Made by a program: the position numbers and the translations under genes
Part shown: positions 7,354 through 16,144 of the stretch, piece after piece
Numbering within the stretch: position 1 is the first letter of the stretch
How the letters are laid out: each line of letters starts with the position of its first letter
Assembly: GCA_041395905.1 (NCBI GenBank)
Contig: JAWKZP010000006.1
Location: 62,001-126,000, forward strand
Length of the DNA: 64,000 nt
Direction: 5' to 3'
Source: UBA7803 sp041395905
GTDB lineage: Bacteria; Pseudomonadota; Gammaproteobacteria; Pseudomonadales; Azotimanducaceae
Notes under the pieces: generated by a model
The model's input: the letters and a program-made list of their open reading frames with translations, nothing else
Database searches by the model: none
Told to the model about the DNA's origin: nothing

Positions 7354-9652
7354 CGCCGCAAACGGGCCGCCCCGTCGCGCCCACGGGGAACCTTTGACCG
7401 CATCCCAGACAGCCGCCGCAACCACCAAGCCCGAGCGTCGGGGGCGCAAACGCCGCTCCAAGCGCCCCAGCCAGCCGCCGTCCTATTTCGTATCGCTGCT
7501 CGCCGAGCACGCGCGCCAGCCTGAAGTCGCTGCCCCGGTAACCCTGGAGGAGCTGTGTGACCGGCTCGCCTATCTGGATCGTGCACAGATAGATCAGGTG
7601 CGCGACGCCTACGCGTACGCTGCGGCGGCGCACCAGGGCCAGTGGCGCCGCACCGGGCACCCGTACATTTCGCACCCGCTGGCGGTGGCCAGCATTCTCG
7701 CCAGCATGGGCATGGATCACGAAACCGTGATCGCCGCGCTGCTGCACGACGTCATCGAAGACACCGAAGTCGGCAAGTCCACTCTGCGGCAGCGCTACGG
7801 AGACTCGGTCGCCGAGATCGTGGACGGCGTCTCGAAGCTGTCCACGATCTTCCGGTCGCGGGCCGAGGCGCAGGCGGAGAACTTCCAGAAAATGGCCCTG
7901 GCCATGGCCAAGGACATCCGCGTGATCATGGTCAAGCTTGCCGACAGGCTGCACAACATGCGCACGATCGGCGTCATGTCCGACGAGCAGCGCAAGCGCA
8001 TTGCCCGGGAAACCCTCGACTTCTACGCGCCCATCGCCAACCGTCTGGGCATTCATCACATCAAGGTGGAGTTCGAGGAGCTCGGCTTCCGCGCCCTGTA
8101 CCCGCTGCGCGCCGACCGGATCGAGCGGGCGGTCGCCGCCGCCCGTGGCCACCGCAAGGAACTCATGGAAGAGCTGCGCAAGTCGATGACCGCAGCGCTT
8201 GCCCAGGAAGACATCACGGCCGACGTGTCGGGCCGCGAGAAGCATCTGTACTCCATCTACCGGAAGATGCGCACACAGCACAAGTCGTTCTCGGAGATCA
8301 TGGACGTGTTCGGCTTCCGCGTGATCGTCGACAGCGTCGACGACTGCTACCGGGCGCTGGGCGTCGTGCACAATCTCTACAAGCCCGTGGCCGGACGATT
8401 CAAGGACTACATCGCCATCCCCAAGGTGAACGGCTACCAGTCCCTGCATACGACCCTGTTCGGCATGCACGGCGTGCCCATCGAGGTACAGATCCGCACC
8501 CCGCAGATGAACGCAGTGGCAGAGAACGGCATCGCCGGTCACTGGCTGTACAAGAGCGATCAGGAGAGTTTTCAGGGCAGCCAGCGTCGGGCTCGTCAGT
8601 GGGTGCGGGATCTGCTGGATCTGCAGCAGCGCGCCGGCAACCCCATGGAGTTCATCGAGAGCCTGAAGATCGATCTGTTTCCCGACGAGGTCTACGTGTT
8701 CACCCCGAAAGGGCACATCCTCGAGCTCCCGCGCGGCGCCTGTCCCATCGACTTCGCGTACGCGGTGCACACCGACATCGGCAACCGCTGCGTGGCTTGC
8801 CGCATCGACCGCTCGCTGGCACCTCTGTCGCAGCGTCTGCAGAGCGGTCAGAGCGTCGAGATCATCACGGCGCCCGACGCCCGCCCCAATCCCGACTGGC
8901 TGACCTTCGTGGTCTCCAGCAAGGCCCGCACCGGTATCCGTCAGGCGCTCAAGGTGCAGCAGCAGGCGGACTCCGTGGCATTCGGCCGGCGTCTGTTGAA
9001 CCGGTCGCTGTCCAGTGCCAACAAGAGTCTCAACGACCTGGATTTCCGGCGCCTGCGGCGCGTGTTCAAGGAGTTCGGTGTCCGCAAGCTCGACGAGCTC
9101 CTGGCCGCCATCGGCAATGGCGAGCTGATGGCCTACGTGGTCGCACAGCAGCTGCTGGCGGCTGAGGACCCCGAGTTTCAGGGCATCACGGTGGACGCCC
9201 TCGGGCCGGTGGCGATCCGCGGCGGCGAGGGTCTGGTCATCAACTACGGCCGCTGCTGCGGACCCATTCCCGGGGACCCCATCGTCGGTCACATGACGCC
9301 GGGCAAGGGTTTCGTGGTGCATGTCGAGACCTGCAAGAACATGACGGAGCTGCGCCGCCGCCACGGCGGCCGCGAGATCATTCCCGCGCACTGGGCACCG
9401 AAGACCACCACTGAGTTTCTCACTGCCCTGCGCGTCGACGTGCACCGACGCAAAGGCATCATCGCCGGCATCGCTGCCGCGGTTGCCGAAGCGGACGCGG
9501 GGGTCGAGGCGATCAACGTCGAAGAGCGCAACGCCGAAGTGACCAGTGTCGCCCTGACCGTCTCGGTGCGCGGCCGCACCCACCTCGCCCGGGTCATGCG
9601 CAAGCTGCGCGCCACCGGCAGCGTGCTGTCCATCAACCGGGCCGGCAGCTGA
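7331..9652 (+). CDS. spoT: Bifunctional (p)ppGpp hydrolase/synthetase
   Basis: Makes and degrades the stringent-response alarmone. The HD hydrolase motif HDVIEDT (about residue 139) is intact, distinguishing it from RelA, whose HD site is lost. The synthetase block GRFKDYIAIPKVNGYQSLHT (about 350) is present and YVFTPKGHILELPRGA marks the TGS domain, followed by a zinc-finger-like CCGPIPGDPI region and a C-terminal ACT domain. Start is uncertain: ATG 7331 (used, 773 residues, overlaps rpoZ by 23 bases), upstream in-frame 7271, or TTG 7394 with GGGGAA just before it. Relative to E. coli SpoT there is an extra basic N-terminal tail including GRKRRSKRP. Confidence 0.95.
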   Translation: MKHPASRNAANGPPRRAHGEPLTASQTAAATTKPERRGRKRRSKRPSQPPSYFVSLLAEHARQPEVAAPVTLEELCDRLAYLDRAQIDQVRDAYAYAAAAHQGQWRRTGHPYISHPLAVASILASMGMDHETVIAALLHDVIEDTEVGKSTLRQRYGDSVAEIVDGVSKLSTIFRSRAEAQAENFQKMALAMAKDIRVIMVKLADRLHNMRTIGVMSDEQRKRIARETLDFYAPIANRLGIHHIKVEFEELGFRALYPLRADRIERAVAAARGHRKELMEELRKSMTAALAQEDITADVSGREKHLYSIYRKMRTQHKSFSEIMDVFGFRVIVDSVDDCYRALGVVHNLYKPVAGRFKDYIAIPKVNGYQSLHTTLFGMHGVPIEVQIRTPQMNAVAENGIAGHWLYKSDQESFQGSQRRARQWVRDLLDLQQRAGNPMEFIESLKIDLFPDEVYVFTPKGHILELPRGACPIDFAYAVHTDIGNRCVACRIDRSLAPLSQRLQSGQSVEIITAPDARPNPDWLTFVVSSKARTGIRQALKVQQQADSVAFGRRLLNRSLSSANKSLNDLDFRRLRRVFKEFGVRKLDELLAAIGNGELMAYVVAQQLLAAEDPEFQGITVDALGPVAIRGGEGLVINYGRCCGPIPGDPIVGHMTPGKGFVVHVETCKNMTELRRRHGGREIIPAHWAPKTTTEFLTALRVDVHRRKGIIAGIAAAVAEADAGVEAINVEERNAEVTSVALTVSVRGRTHLARVMRKLRATGSVLSINRAGS

Positions 9653-9670
9653 ACAGACAGGCACACGCGA

Positions 9671-10093
9671 ATGACTGAATCGAACCGAGCAGGCACGGCA
9701 CCAGGCCGGCGCATCGTCACCACCCCACGGGCCCCGGCCGCAATCGGCACCTATTCCCAGGCGGTGGCGGCCGGCGGCATGGTGTTTCTCTCGGGCCAGA
9801 TCCCACTGGACCCGGTCAGCATGGAACTGGTCCCGGGAGACGTCGGTGCTCAGACCCACCGGGTGTTCCAGAATCTGGCCGCGGTGGCCGAAGCTGCCGG
9901 CGGCGGCCTCGAAGACATCGTGAAGCTCACCGTGTACCTGACGGACCTCGGCAACTTTCAGGCGGTGAACGCGGTCATGCAGGAAATCTTCGTCGAGCCC
10001 TACCCGGCCCGGGCGGCAGTGGAAGTCTCGGCTCTGCCGCGTGGTGCCGGCGTCGAGGTGGACGCCATCATGGTGCTCACCAGCCCGGGGTGA
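9671..10093 (+). CDS. ridA: RidA-family enamine/imine deaminase
   Basis: Hydrolyses reactive 2-aminoacrylate-type enamines released by PLP enzymes. The 140-residue protein carries the YjgF/YER057c/UK114 pattern: AIGTYSQAV near residue 25, FLSGQIPLDP, and the C-terminal YPARAAVEVSALPRGAGVE in which the first Arg is the substrate-carboxylate ligand. The N-terminal 13 residues exceed the usual 126-130-residue length and are poorly conserved. It sits 18 bases after spoT and overlaps recG by a GTGA, an arrangement shared with Pseudomonas (spoT-ridA-recG). Confidence 0.93.
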   Translation: MTESNRAGTAPGRRIVTTPRAPAAIGTYSQAVAAGGMVFLSGQIPLDPVSMELVPGDVGAQTHRVFQNLAAVAEAAGGGLEDIVKLTVYLTDLGNFQAVNAVMQEIFVEPYPARAAVEVSALPRGAGVEVDAIMVLTSPG

Positions 10094-12171
10094 CCGGGGC
10101 CGACTCCAGGCCGGTTGCGCCGACCGGCGCGCCCCCGCAAGCGCAGACTCCGGGCGGGGCGGCGACGCGAACGGCCGATCTGCCGATCACGGCGCTCAAA
10201 GGCGTGGGCCGCAGCGTCGCCGCGACGCTGGCACGTCTGGGAATATTCAGCACCCGCGATCTGCTGCTGCATCTACCTCTGCGCTACCAGGATCGCAGCG
10301 TCGTCGTGCCGATCCGGGCGCTCGCCGCCGAACGCGAGTGCCTGGTGCAGGGCGAGGTGGTGGATTGCCAGGTCGCCTATGGCAGGCGCCGCAGCCTGCT
10401 GGCGACCATCGAGGATGGAACCGGCTATCTCGGCCTGCGCTTCTTTCACTTCTCGCGCCAGCAGCAGGCCGGGCTGCGACCGGGCACGCGGGTGTCCGCC
10501 TTCGGCGAAGTCCGCTTCGGCCCCAGCGGCCTGGAAATGGCCCACCCTGAATATCGCAGCTTCAGCGGCACGCCTCCGGCGCCGGAAGCGGGCCTGACCC
10601 CCGTTTACCCGACCACCCGCGGCCTCGGTCAGAACCGGATCCGCGCCCTCACGGCACAGCTGGCCCAGCTGAACTGGCCGGATGCACCGGGCACGCCATA
10701 CCGGGATCTGCTGCTGCTGCACCGGCCACCGCCAGGCAGCAACCGTGCGGACGTGGACGCGGCGCGGGAACGCCTGGCGATACAGGAGCTGACCGCCTAC
10801 TTTCTGATCATGCGCCACCGTCAGCTGGAGCGGGAACGCCTGCGGACGCTGCCGCTGCCGCGCAGCCGGCAGCTCGGCCGCCAGCTGCTGGAGCGCCTCG
10901 GCTTCGAGCTGACGGGCGCACAACGGCGCGTTGTGCGCGAAGTGCTGGAGGACCTGGAGAAGCCTCAGCCGATGCTGCGTCTGGTGCAGGGTGACGTCGG
11001 TGCCGGCAAAACCGTGGTGGCGGCGTTTGCAGCCATACGGGCGGCCGAGCAGGGGGCCCAGACCGCGCTCATGGCGCCAACCGAAATTCTGGCCGAGCAG
11101 CACTATCTGAACTTTTCCGCCTGGCTGGAACCGCTCGGCATCCCGGTGGTGCTGCTCACCGGCAGTCAGAACGCCGCCGACCGCCGCGCCGTGACCGCGC
11201 GCATCGCCTCCGGCGAGGCGCTGGTGGCAGTCGGCACCCATGCACTCTTTCAGGGCGGCGTGGCGTTCCACCGTCTCGCGCTGACCATCATAGACGAGCA
11301 GCACCGCTTCGGCGTGCACCAGCGCATGGCCCTGCGCAGCAAGGGACAGCTGCCGCACCAGCTGGTCATGACCGCCACCCCGATTCCGCGCACGTTGACC
11401 ATGGCCCTGTACGCCGACATGGCGGTATCCGTGCTCGACGAGCTGCCGGCCGGCCGCCAGCCCATCGACACCCGTGCGGTCGCCGACACCAGGCGCGACG
11501 AGGTGCTGGCGGCGCTGCGGCAAGCCATCGCGCGGGGTGAGCAGGCGTACTGGGTGTGCCCGCTCATCGAGCCCTCGGACCAGATCGAGGCGGCCGCGGC
11601 CATTCCCACGGCCGAGGCATTGCAGAAGGCCCTGCCGGAGGCGTCCGTGGCGCTGCTGCACGGGCGCCTGTCCAGCGCCGAGAAAGCTTCGGTGATGGCC
11701 GCCTTCAAGAACGGCGAGCACCAGCTGCTGGTGGCCACCACCGTGGTCGAGGTCGGCGTGGACGTAGCCAACGCCACGTTGATGATCATCGAGAATCCAG
11801 AGCGCCTCGGGCTCGCTCAGCTGCACCAGCTGCGCGGACGGGTCGGGCGGGGCTCCGCGGCCTCGCACTGCGTGCTGCTGTACCACACGCCGCTCGGCGC
11901 CCAGGCTCGAAGCCGGCTCAAGGTGATACGCGACAGTCAGGACGGCTTCTTCATCGCCGAGCAGGATCTGGCGCTGCGTGGTCCCGGCGAGCTGCTCGGA
12001 ACCCGTCAGACCGGTGAGCAGAGCTTCCGCATCGCAGACCTCACCCGCGATGCGCACCTGCTCGACCAGGCGCTCGGCGCCGGTGAGAAGCTGCTGCGCG
12101 ACGACCCGCAACAGGCGGCCGCCCTGCTGCAGGCCTGGGCACCGGGCGACAACGGACCCGTCAGCGTCTGA
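10090..12171 (+). CDS. recG: ATP-dependent DNA helicase RecG
   Basis: Branched-DNA helicase that reverses stalled forks and processes recombination intermediates. Of 693 residues (family-typical), the N-terminal third is the OB-fold wedge domain (DRSVVVPI, LGLRFFHFSRQQ); the helicase core has Walker A GDVGAGKT (near residue 303), DEQHRFGVHQRMAL (motif II, DEQH), TATPIPRTL (motif III) and RGRVGRG (motif VI). The GTG start at 10090 overlaps the ridA stop. The first ~25 residues are Pro/Ala-rich and could be trimmed if translation starts later. Confidence 0.97.
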   Translation: MTGADSRPVAPTGAPPQAQTPGGAATRTADLPITALKGVGRSVAATLARLGIFSTRDLLLHLPLRYQDRSVVVPIRALAAERECLVQGEVVDCQVAYGRRRSLLATIEDGTGYLGLRFFHFSRQQQAGLRPGTRVSAFGEVRFGPSGLEMAHPEYRSFSGTPPAPEAGLTPVYPTTRGLGQNRIRALTAQLAQLNWPDAPGTPYRDLLLLHRPPPGSNRADVDAARERLAIQELTAYFLIMRHRQLERERLRTLPLPRSRQLGRQLLERLGFELTGAQRRVVREVLEDLEKPQPMLRLVQGDVGAGKTVVAAFAAIRAAEQGAQTALMAPTEILAEQHYLNFSAWLEPLGIPVVLLTGSQNAADRRAVTARIASGEALVAVGTHALFQGGVAFHRLALTIIDEQHRFGVHQRMALRSKGQLPHQLVMTATPIPRTLTMALYADMAVSVLDELPAGRQPIDTRAVADTRRDEVLAALRQAIARGEQAYWVCPLIEPSDQIEAAAAIPTAEALQKALPEASVALLHGRLSSAEKASVMAAFKNGEHQLLVATTVVEVGVDVANATLMIIENPERLGLAQLHQLRGRVGRGSAASHCVLLYHTPLGAQARSRLKVIRDSQDGFFIAEQDLALRGPGELLGTRQTGEQSFRIADLTRDAHLLDQALGAGEKLLRDDPQQAAALLQAWAPGDNGPVSV

Positions 12172-12295
12172 AGCCGTCTGCAGCCGGCGCGCGCCCGGCA
12201 CGCGTCCTTATGGCCGGACCCGCGACTTCCGTCACGCAGCGTCCCGCGCGCGGCTCCTATACTCGATTGGCACCAGCTGACAGGCCGCACACGAC

Positions 12296-13618
12296 ATGGC
12301 AGTAACGGACAACTCCGCCCGGATCGGCAGTTCCCTTGCGCTCGAGCCGTACCCATCACCGCCGGCAGAGGCGCGGGTACGGGCGCTGATCATGGGGGAC
12401 GACCAGGGCGAGGTGCAGGTGCTGGTGCCCGAAACCGCGCTGCTCGACGTCGCGGTGCTGCGCGCGTTCACCCGGCGGGCTCTGCGCGCGCGACCCTACG
12501 TCGCAGAAAACCCCACCGCCGCGATCCCCGGCGCGTACGCACTGCCGGTAGTGATCGACGAGTCTCTGATCCAGGGTCGTAAGTTAGCGCTCGCTACCGA
12601 GGAATCGCACAGATATGTTGCGATCGACGGCCAGTCGCTGATGCGCGCCCACTACCAGGTCCAGGTCGCCCGGTTCGCCGAGCCGCTCGCCGACATGCCG
12701 GCGGACCGCGACCGCAGCACCGACCTGGACCGTATCGGCAGCGTCGTGAGCCGCTTCACCCAGCTGCGCATGCAGCAGCGTCTGGACCAGACGCTGCACA
12801 TTCCGCCGCTGCCCGAAGCCGCCCGGCGCATCATCGCGCTGCAGTCGAATCCGAACTACGACCTGGCCGACCTGGTGGCGATCATCGAGACCGATCCCAG
12901 CATCGCCGCGCGGATCATGGGCTGGGCAAATTCCGCCTTCTACAACCCGAATCCGCCCGCCAACAGCATCGGCGACGCGGTGATGCGCGTGCTCGGCTTC
13001 GACACGGTGCTGAGCATGGCGCTGGGTATGGCCCTGGGACAGTCCCTGCGCCTGCCCGCCGCCGAGGTCCGCGGATTGCCGGGATTCTGGCTCGAAGCCA
13101 TCGTCACGGCCGCCACCATGGAGGCGCTGGCCCGCCAGATGCCTGCCGCAGGCCGGCCCGAGCCGGGAATGTGCTACCTGTGCGGCCTGCTGGCAGGGTT
13201 CGGGACGCTGGTGCTGGGCCACGTGTTTCCGCACCAGCACGAGTCCATCTGCCTGCTTCAGGAGGCCAACCGCCACCTGGCGCGGGCGCACGCGGATCTG
13301 CACGTGCTGGGCCTGCCGCGCGAGGTGCTGGCGAGCGCGCTGCTGGAAACCTGGGAGCTGCCGGACGCCGTGAGCGATGCCGTGCGTTTTCAGCAGCAGC
13401 CGGGCTACGACGGCAGCAATGCCACCTACGTACGGTTGCTGCAGCTCAGCCGCAAGCTGCTGGGCGGCCTCGGCCTGTCAGATGCGCCGCCGGACGGCCC
13501 CAGCGAGACGGATCTGGTGGCGCTGTCTCTCGACTCCGAGGCGCTGCAACGGGTCACCCGCAAGCTGGTGGAGTCGCGCGACGCTCTGGACGGCCTGGCC
13601 GGCAGCCTGAAGGGCTGA
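12296..13618 (+). CDS. YbaK-like/HDOD two-domain protein
   Basis: A 440-residue protein. Residues ~25-120 resemble the aminoacyl-tRNA-deacylase-associated YbaK/ProX fold (VQVLVPETALLD, AAIPGAYALPVVIDESL), and residues ~165-370 form an HDOD domain (LPPLPEAARRI-like LHIPPLPEAARRIIAL, NPNYDLADLVAIIETDPSIA, ARIMGWANSAFYN). Proteins with this combination are annotated in pseudomonads; HDOD proteins often regulate motility, biofilm or stress output. The YbaK part looks incomplete at its N terminus and shows Arg where the catalytic Lys is expected, so deacylase activity is doubtful. It stands alone: 124 bases after recG and convergent with the SLC1 transporter gene. Confidence 0.8.
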   Translation: MAVTDNSARIGSSLALEPYPSPPAEARVRALIMGDDQGEVQVLVPETALLDVAVLRAFTRRALRARPYVAENPTAAIPGAYALPVVIDESLIQGRKLALATEESHRYVAIDGQSLMRAHYQVQVARFAEPLADMPADRDRSTDLDRIGSVVSRFTQLRMQQRLDQTLHIPPLPEAARRIIALQSNPNYDLADLVAIIETDPSIAARIMGWANSAFYNPNPPANSIGDAVMRVLGFDTVLSMALGMALGQSLRLPAAEVRGLPGFWLEAIVTAATMEALARQMPAAGRPEPGMCYLCGLLAGFGTLVLGHVFPHQHESICLLQEANRHLARAHADLHVLGLPREVLASALLETWELPDAVSDAVRFQQQPGYDGSNATYVRLLQLSRKLLGGLGLSDAPPDGPSETDLVALSLDSEALQRVTRKLVESRDALDGLAGSLKG

Positions 13619-13628
13619 CCGGGGGCGC

Positions 13629-14900
13629 CTACGGATCCTGCACCACCTGCCCGGCCTGGGGATCCTCGAGAACGCTCAGGTCCAGATCGTCTTCGGTCCG
13701 GGCCACGATGGTGGCGACCATGCCGTCGCCGGTGACGTTGACCACCGTACGCATCATGTCCAGCAGCCGGTCGACGCCGATGATGAGCATGATGCCCTCC
13801 ACCGGCAGCCCGACCTGGGTCAACACCATCGTCAGCATGATGAGCCCGACCCCGGGAACCCCGGCGGTGCCGATGGACGCCAGCGTTGCGGTGAGAATCA
13901 CCATCAGATAGTCGCCGAGGCTGAGGTCGATTGCGTAGAACTGGGCAATGAACACGGTGGCCACGCCCTGCATGATGGCGGTGCCGTCCATGTTGATGGT
14001 TGCGCCGAGCGGTACCACGAACGACGCCACCTCGTTCTTGACGCCGAGGCGGTGCTCAACGGTGCGCAGCGTCACCGGCAGCGTGGCACCGCTGGACGCG
14101 GTGCTGAAACCCACCAGCATGGGCTCACGCATCTTTCGCAGGAAGGTCAGGGGATTGATCCGCGCGAGCAGCGCCAGCAGGCTCGGGTACACCATGCCCA
14201 TGTGCACCGCCAGCGCCACGACCACGGTCATGAAGTAGGCGAGCAGCTTGTAGATCTCGTCGAAACCCTGGGTGGCGAACAGCCGGGTCATGAGACAGAA
14301 CACACCCAGCGGCGCCAGCTTGATGAGTATCGTAATGAGGCGCATCAGCACCTCGTTGATGTCTTCGAACACGCCCATTACCCGGGCGCCGGCCTCGCCC
14401 GCGTGACTGATGGCAACGCCGAACAGCAGCGCGAACACGATGATCTGCAGCATGTTGCCTTCCGCCATGGCGGCAACGGGATTGGTCGGGAAGATCGCGA
14501 TCAGGGTGTCCTTGATGCTGGCTGGCTGCTGCGCCTCGAACACCACGTCCGCTGCCGGAGCGCCCGCGCCAACACCGGGCTGCACCAGCAGCGCCAGCAG
14601 CACGGCGATGGAGATGGCGAGGGCCGTGGTCAGCAGGTACAGGGCAACGGCCTTGCCGGCCACCCGGCCCATGCTGCCGGTATCGCCCAGGCTCGCTGCG
14701 CCGCAGATGAGCGACACCAGCACCAGCGGCACGACCATGAGTTTCAGGCTGGCGATGAAGATCTGCCCGCCCGCGTCGATGAAGCCATCGATGACGACGC
14801 TGCGCAGCCAGTGGTCGGCCGCCACCCCCGACTGCTGCACTGCCACACCCAGGATCAGTCCCGCTGCCATGCCGATGAGAATGCGGACGGTCAGGTTCAT
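13629..14900 (-). CDS. Dicarboxylate/amino acid:cation symporter (SLC1/DAACS family)
   Basis: Inner-membrane Na+ or H+ coupled uptake of dicarboxylates or acidic/neutral amino acids. The 423 residues contain about eight hydrophobic segments, the serine-rich re-entrant hairpin STASSGATLPVTLRTVEH (near residue 270), the NMDGTAIMQG transport motif (near 305) and the C-terminal DRLLDMMRTVVNVTGDGM block whose Asp/Asn bind substrate. The GltP, DctA and SstT branches cannot be told apart by eye, so no gene symbol is given. It follows the rubredoxin gene on the same strand with a 40-base gap; convergent with the HDOD gene, 10 bases apart. Confidence 0.9.
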   Translation of the reverse strand: MNLTVRILIGMAAGLILGVAVQQSGVAADHWLRSVVIDGFIDAGGQIFIASLKLMVVPLVLVSLICGAASLGDTGSMGRVAGKAVALYLLTTALAISIAVLLALLVQPGVGAGAPAADVVFEAQQPASIKDTLIAIFPTNPVAAMAEGNMLQIIVFALLFGVAISHAGEAGARVMGVFEDINEVLMRLITILIKLAPLGVFCLMTRLFATQGFDEIYKLLAYFMTVVVALAVHMGMVYPSLLALLARINPLTFLRKMREPMLVGFSTASSGATLPVTLRTVEHRLGVKNEVASFVVPLGATINMDGTAIMQGVATVFIAQFYAIDLSLGDYLMVILTATLASIGTAGVPGVGLIMLTMVLTQVGLPVEGIMLIIGVDRLLDMMRTVVNVTGDGMVATIVARTEDDLDLSVLEDPQAGQVVQDP

Positions 14901-14940
14901 CGGCAGCGACTCCTCATGGCGCCAGGGTGCGGCTGCGGCA

Positions 14941-15108
14941 TCAGCCGATTTCGATCATCTCGAAGTCTTCCTTGCTCACCCCACACTCAGGGCAGACGAA
15001 GTCTTCCGGAACATCTTCCCACCGGGTTCCGGGTGCGATGCCTTCCTCTTCGTAGCCTTCGGCTTCATCGTAGATCCAGCCGCACACGATGCACTGCCAC
15101 TTTCGCAT
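14941..15108 (-). CDS. rubA: Rubredoxin
   Basis: Small one-iron electron carrier. The two Cys pairs of the Fe(SCys)4 site are visible as CIVCG near residue 6 and CPECG near 39, with aromatic and acidic residues between (WIYDEAEG, GTRWEDVPEDFVCP). ATG at 15108 gives the usual 55 residues and is preceded on the minus strand by GGACGA, 8 bases upstream; the open frame could extend 10 residues further but without support. Gammaproteobacterial rubredoxins next to ubiA are known from Pseudomonas, where they serve alkane oxidation or oxidative-stress electron transfer; no reductase is seen here. Confidence 0.93.
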   Translation of the reverse strand: MRKWQCIVCGWIYDEAEGYEEEGIAPGTRWEDVPEDFVCPECGVSKEDFEMIEIG

Positions 15109-15146
15109 TCGTTGTTCGTCCGTGGGGTGATTGCACAAGGCGCGTT

Positions 15147-15175
15147 AAACTAATGGTCGAACCCGCAAAAATCAA
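15147..15175 (-). promoter_or_regulatory. Candidate sigma70-type promoter for rubredoxin
   Basis: On the minus strand TTGATT and TAGTTT are separated by exactly 17 bases, about 40 bases upstream of the rubredoxin ATG, in the rubredoxin/ubiA divergent gap (15109-15234). The -35 is reasonable and the -10 weak; this is a pattern match only. Confidence 0.38.
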
Positions 15176-15234
15176 TTGATGCGGCCGCCGCGCGCGCGGC
15201 GGAAAATGGCTGTGCCGCTACCTGGAAACGCACA

Positions 15235-16140
15235 TTGTCCCAGCTGATCGATCAACTGCCCCCCGGGCCACGCGCTTACCTGGAGCTCATGCGTCTGGAC
15301 CGCCCGGTGGGCACGCTGCTGCTGCTGTGGCCGACACTGGCTGCGCTGTGGCTGGCCGCCGACGGTACCCCACCCTGGCACCTCGTCGTCGTGTTCACCG
15401 TCGGCACGTTCGTCATGCGTTCGGCCGGGTGCGTCATCAACGATTTCGCCGATCGTCACTGGGACAAGGATGTGGCCCGCACCGCCAACCGGCCGCTCAC
15501 CAGCGGCAGAATCCCCGAGCGTCACGCGCTGGCACTGTTCGTGATGCTGTCCGTCATGGCGCTCATGCTGCTCGCCTTTCTCAACCCGCTGGCGCGCTGG
15601 CTCTCTCTGGGCGGGTTTGCCATCGCCGTGCTGTACCCGTTCATGAAACGCTGGACCTACCTGCCGCAGGTGGTCCTCGGCGCCGCCTTCAGCTGGGGTC
15701 TGCCCATGGCGTACGCGAGCGTCACCGGTACTCTGCCGCCCACGGTCTGGCTGCTGTTCATCGGCAGCCTGCTGTGGATCGTGGCCTACGACACCGAGTA
15801 CGCCATGGTGGACCGTGACGACGATCTGAAAGTCGGCATCAAGTCCACGGCAATCCTGTTCGGCAGCGCCGACCGCTTCATGGTGGGCCTGCTGCAGCTG
15901 AGCGCGCTCAGCGCCCTCGCGCTGCTGGGCAGCCGGCTGGCGCTGGGGCTGCCGTATCACCTCGGGCTCGCGGCCGCCGCCGCGCTCTTCGCCTACCAGC
16001 AGGCGCTGATCCGCGATCGCAGCCGGGCCGGCTGCTTCAGGGCGTTCCGCAACAACACCTGGGTGGGCTTCGCCCTGTTCGCCGGCATAGTCGCCGAGAC
16101 CACCCTGGGCGCGGGCGCTCCTGCGGCCAGCGGAGGCTGA
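15235..16140 (+). CDS. ubiA: 4-hydroxybenzoate polyprenyltransferase
   Basis: Integral membrane prenyltransferase that attaches the polyprenyl tail to 4-hydroxybenzoate in ubiquinone biosynthesis. The first aspartate-rich motif is NDFADRHWDKDVARTANRPL (near residue 68) and the second is YDTEYAMVDRDDD near 183; the rest is eight to nine hydrophobic helices. Length 301 against about 290 in E. coli. No ATG precedes the conserved region in frame; TTG at 15235, after a GGAAA purine run, is the only reasonable start. dctQ follows after 4 bases, so the ubiA transcript probably runs into the TRAP genes. Confidence 0.95.
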   Translation: MSQLIDQLPPGPRAYLELMRLDRPVGTLLLLWPTLAALWLAADGTPPWHLVVVFTVGTFVMRSAGCVINDFADRHWDKDVARTANRPLTSGRIPERHALALFVMLSVMALMLLAFLNPLARWLSLGGFAIAVLYPFMKRWTYLPQVVLGAAFSWGLPMAYASVTGTLPPTVWLLFIGSLLWIVAYDTEYAMVDRDDDLKVGIKSTAILFGSADRFMVGLLQLSALSALALLGSRLALGLPYHLGLAAAAALFAYQQALIRDRSRAGCFRAFRNNTWVGFALFAGIVAETTLGAGAPAASGG

Positions 16141-16144
16141 GCCG

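Noticed and set aside
7319..9859. 846-codon open frame on the minus strand
   Set aside because: Antisense to spoT, whose motifs are intact; the translation is His/Gly/Arg/Val-rich low-complexity typical of antisense frames in high-GC genes.
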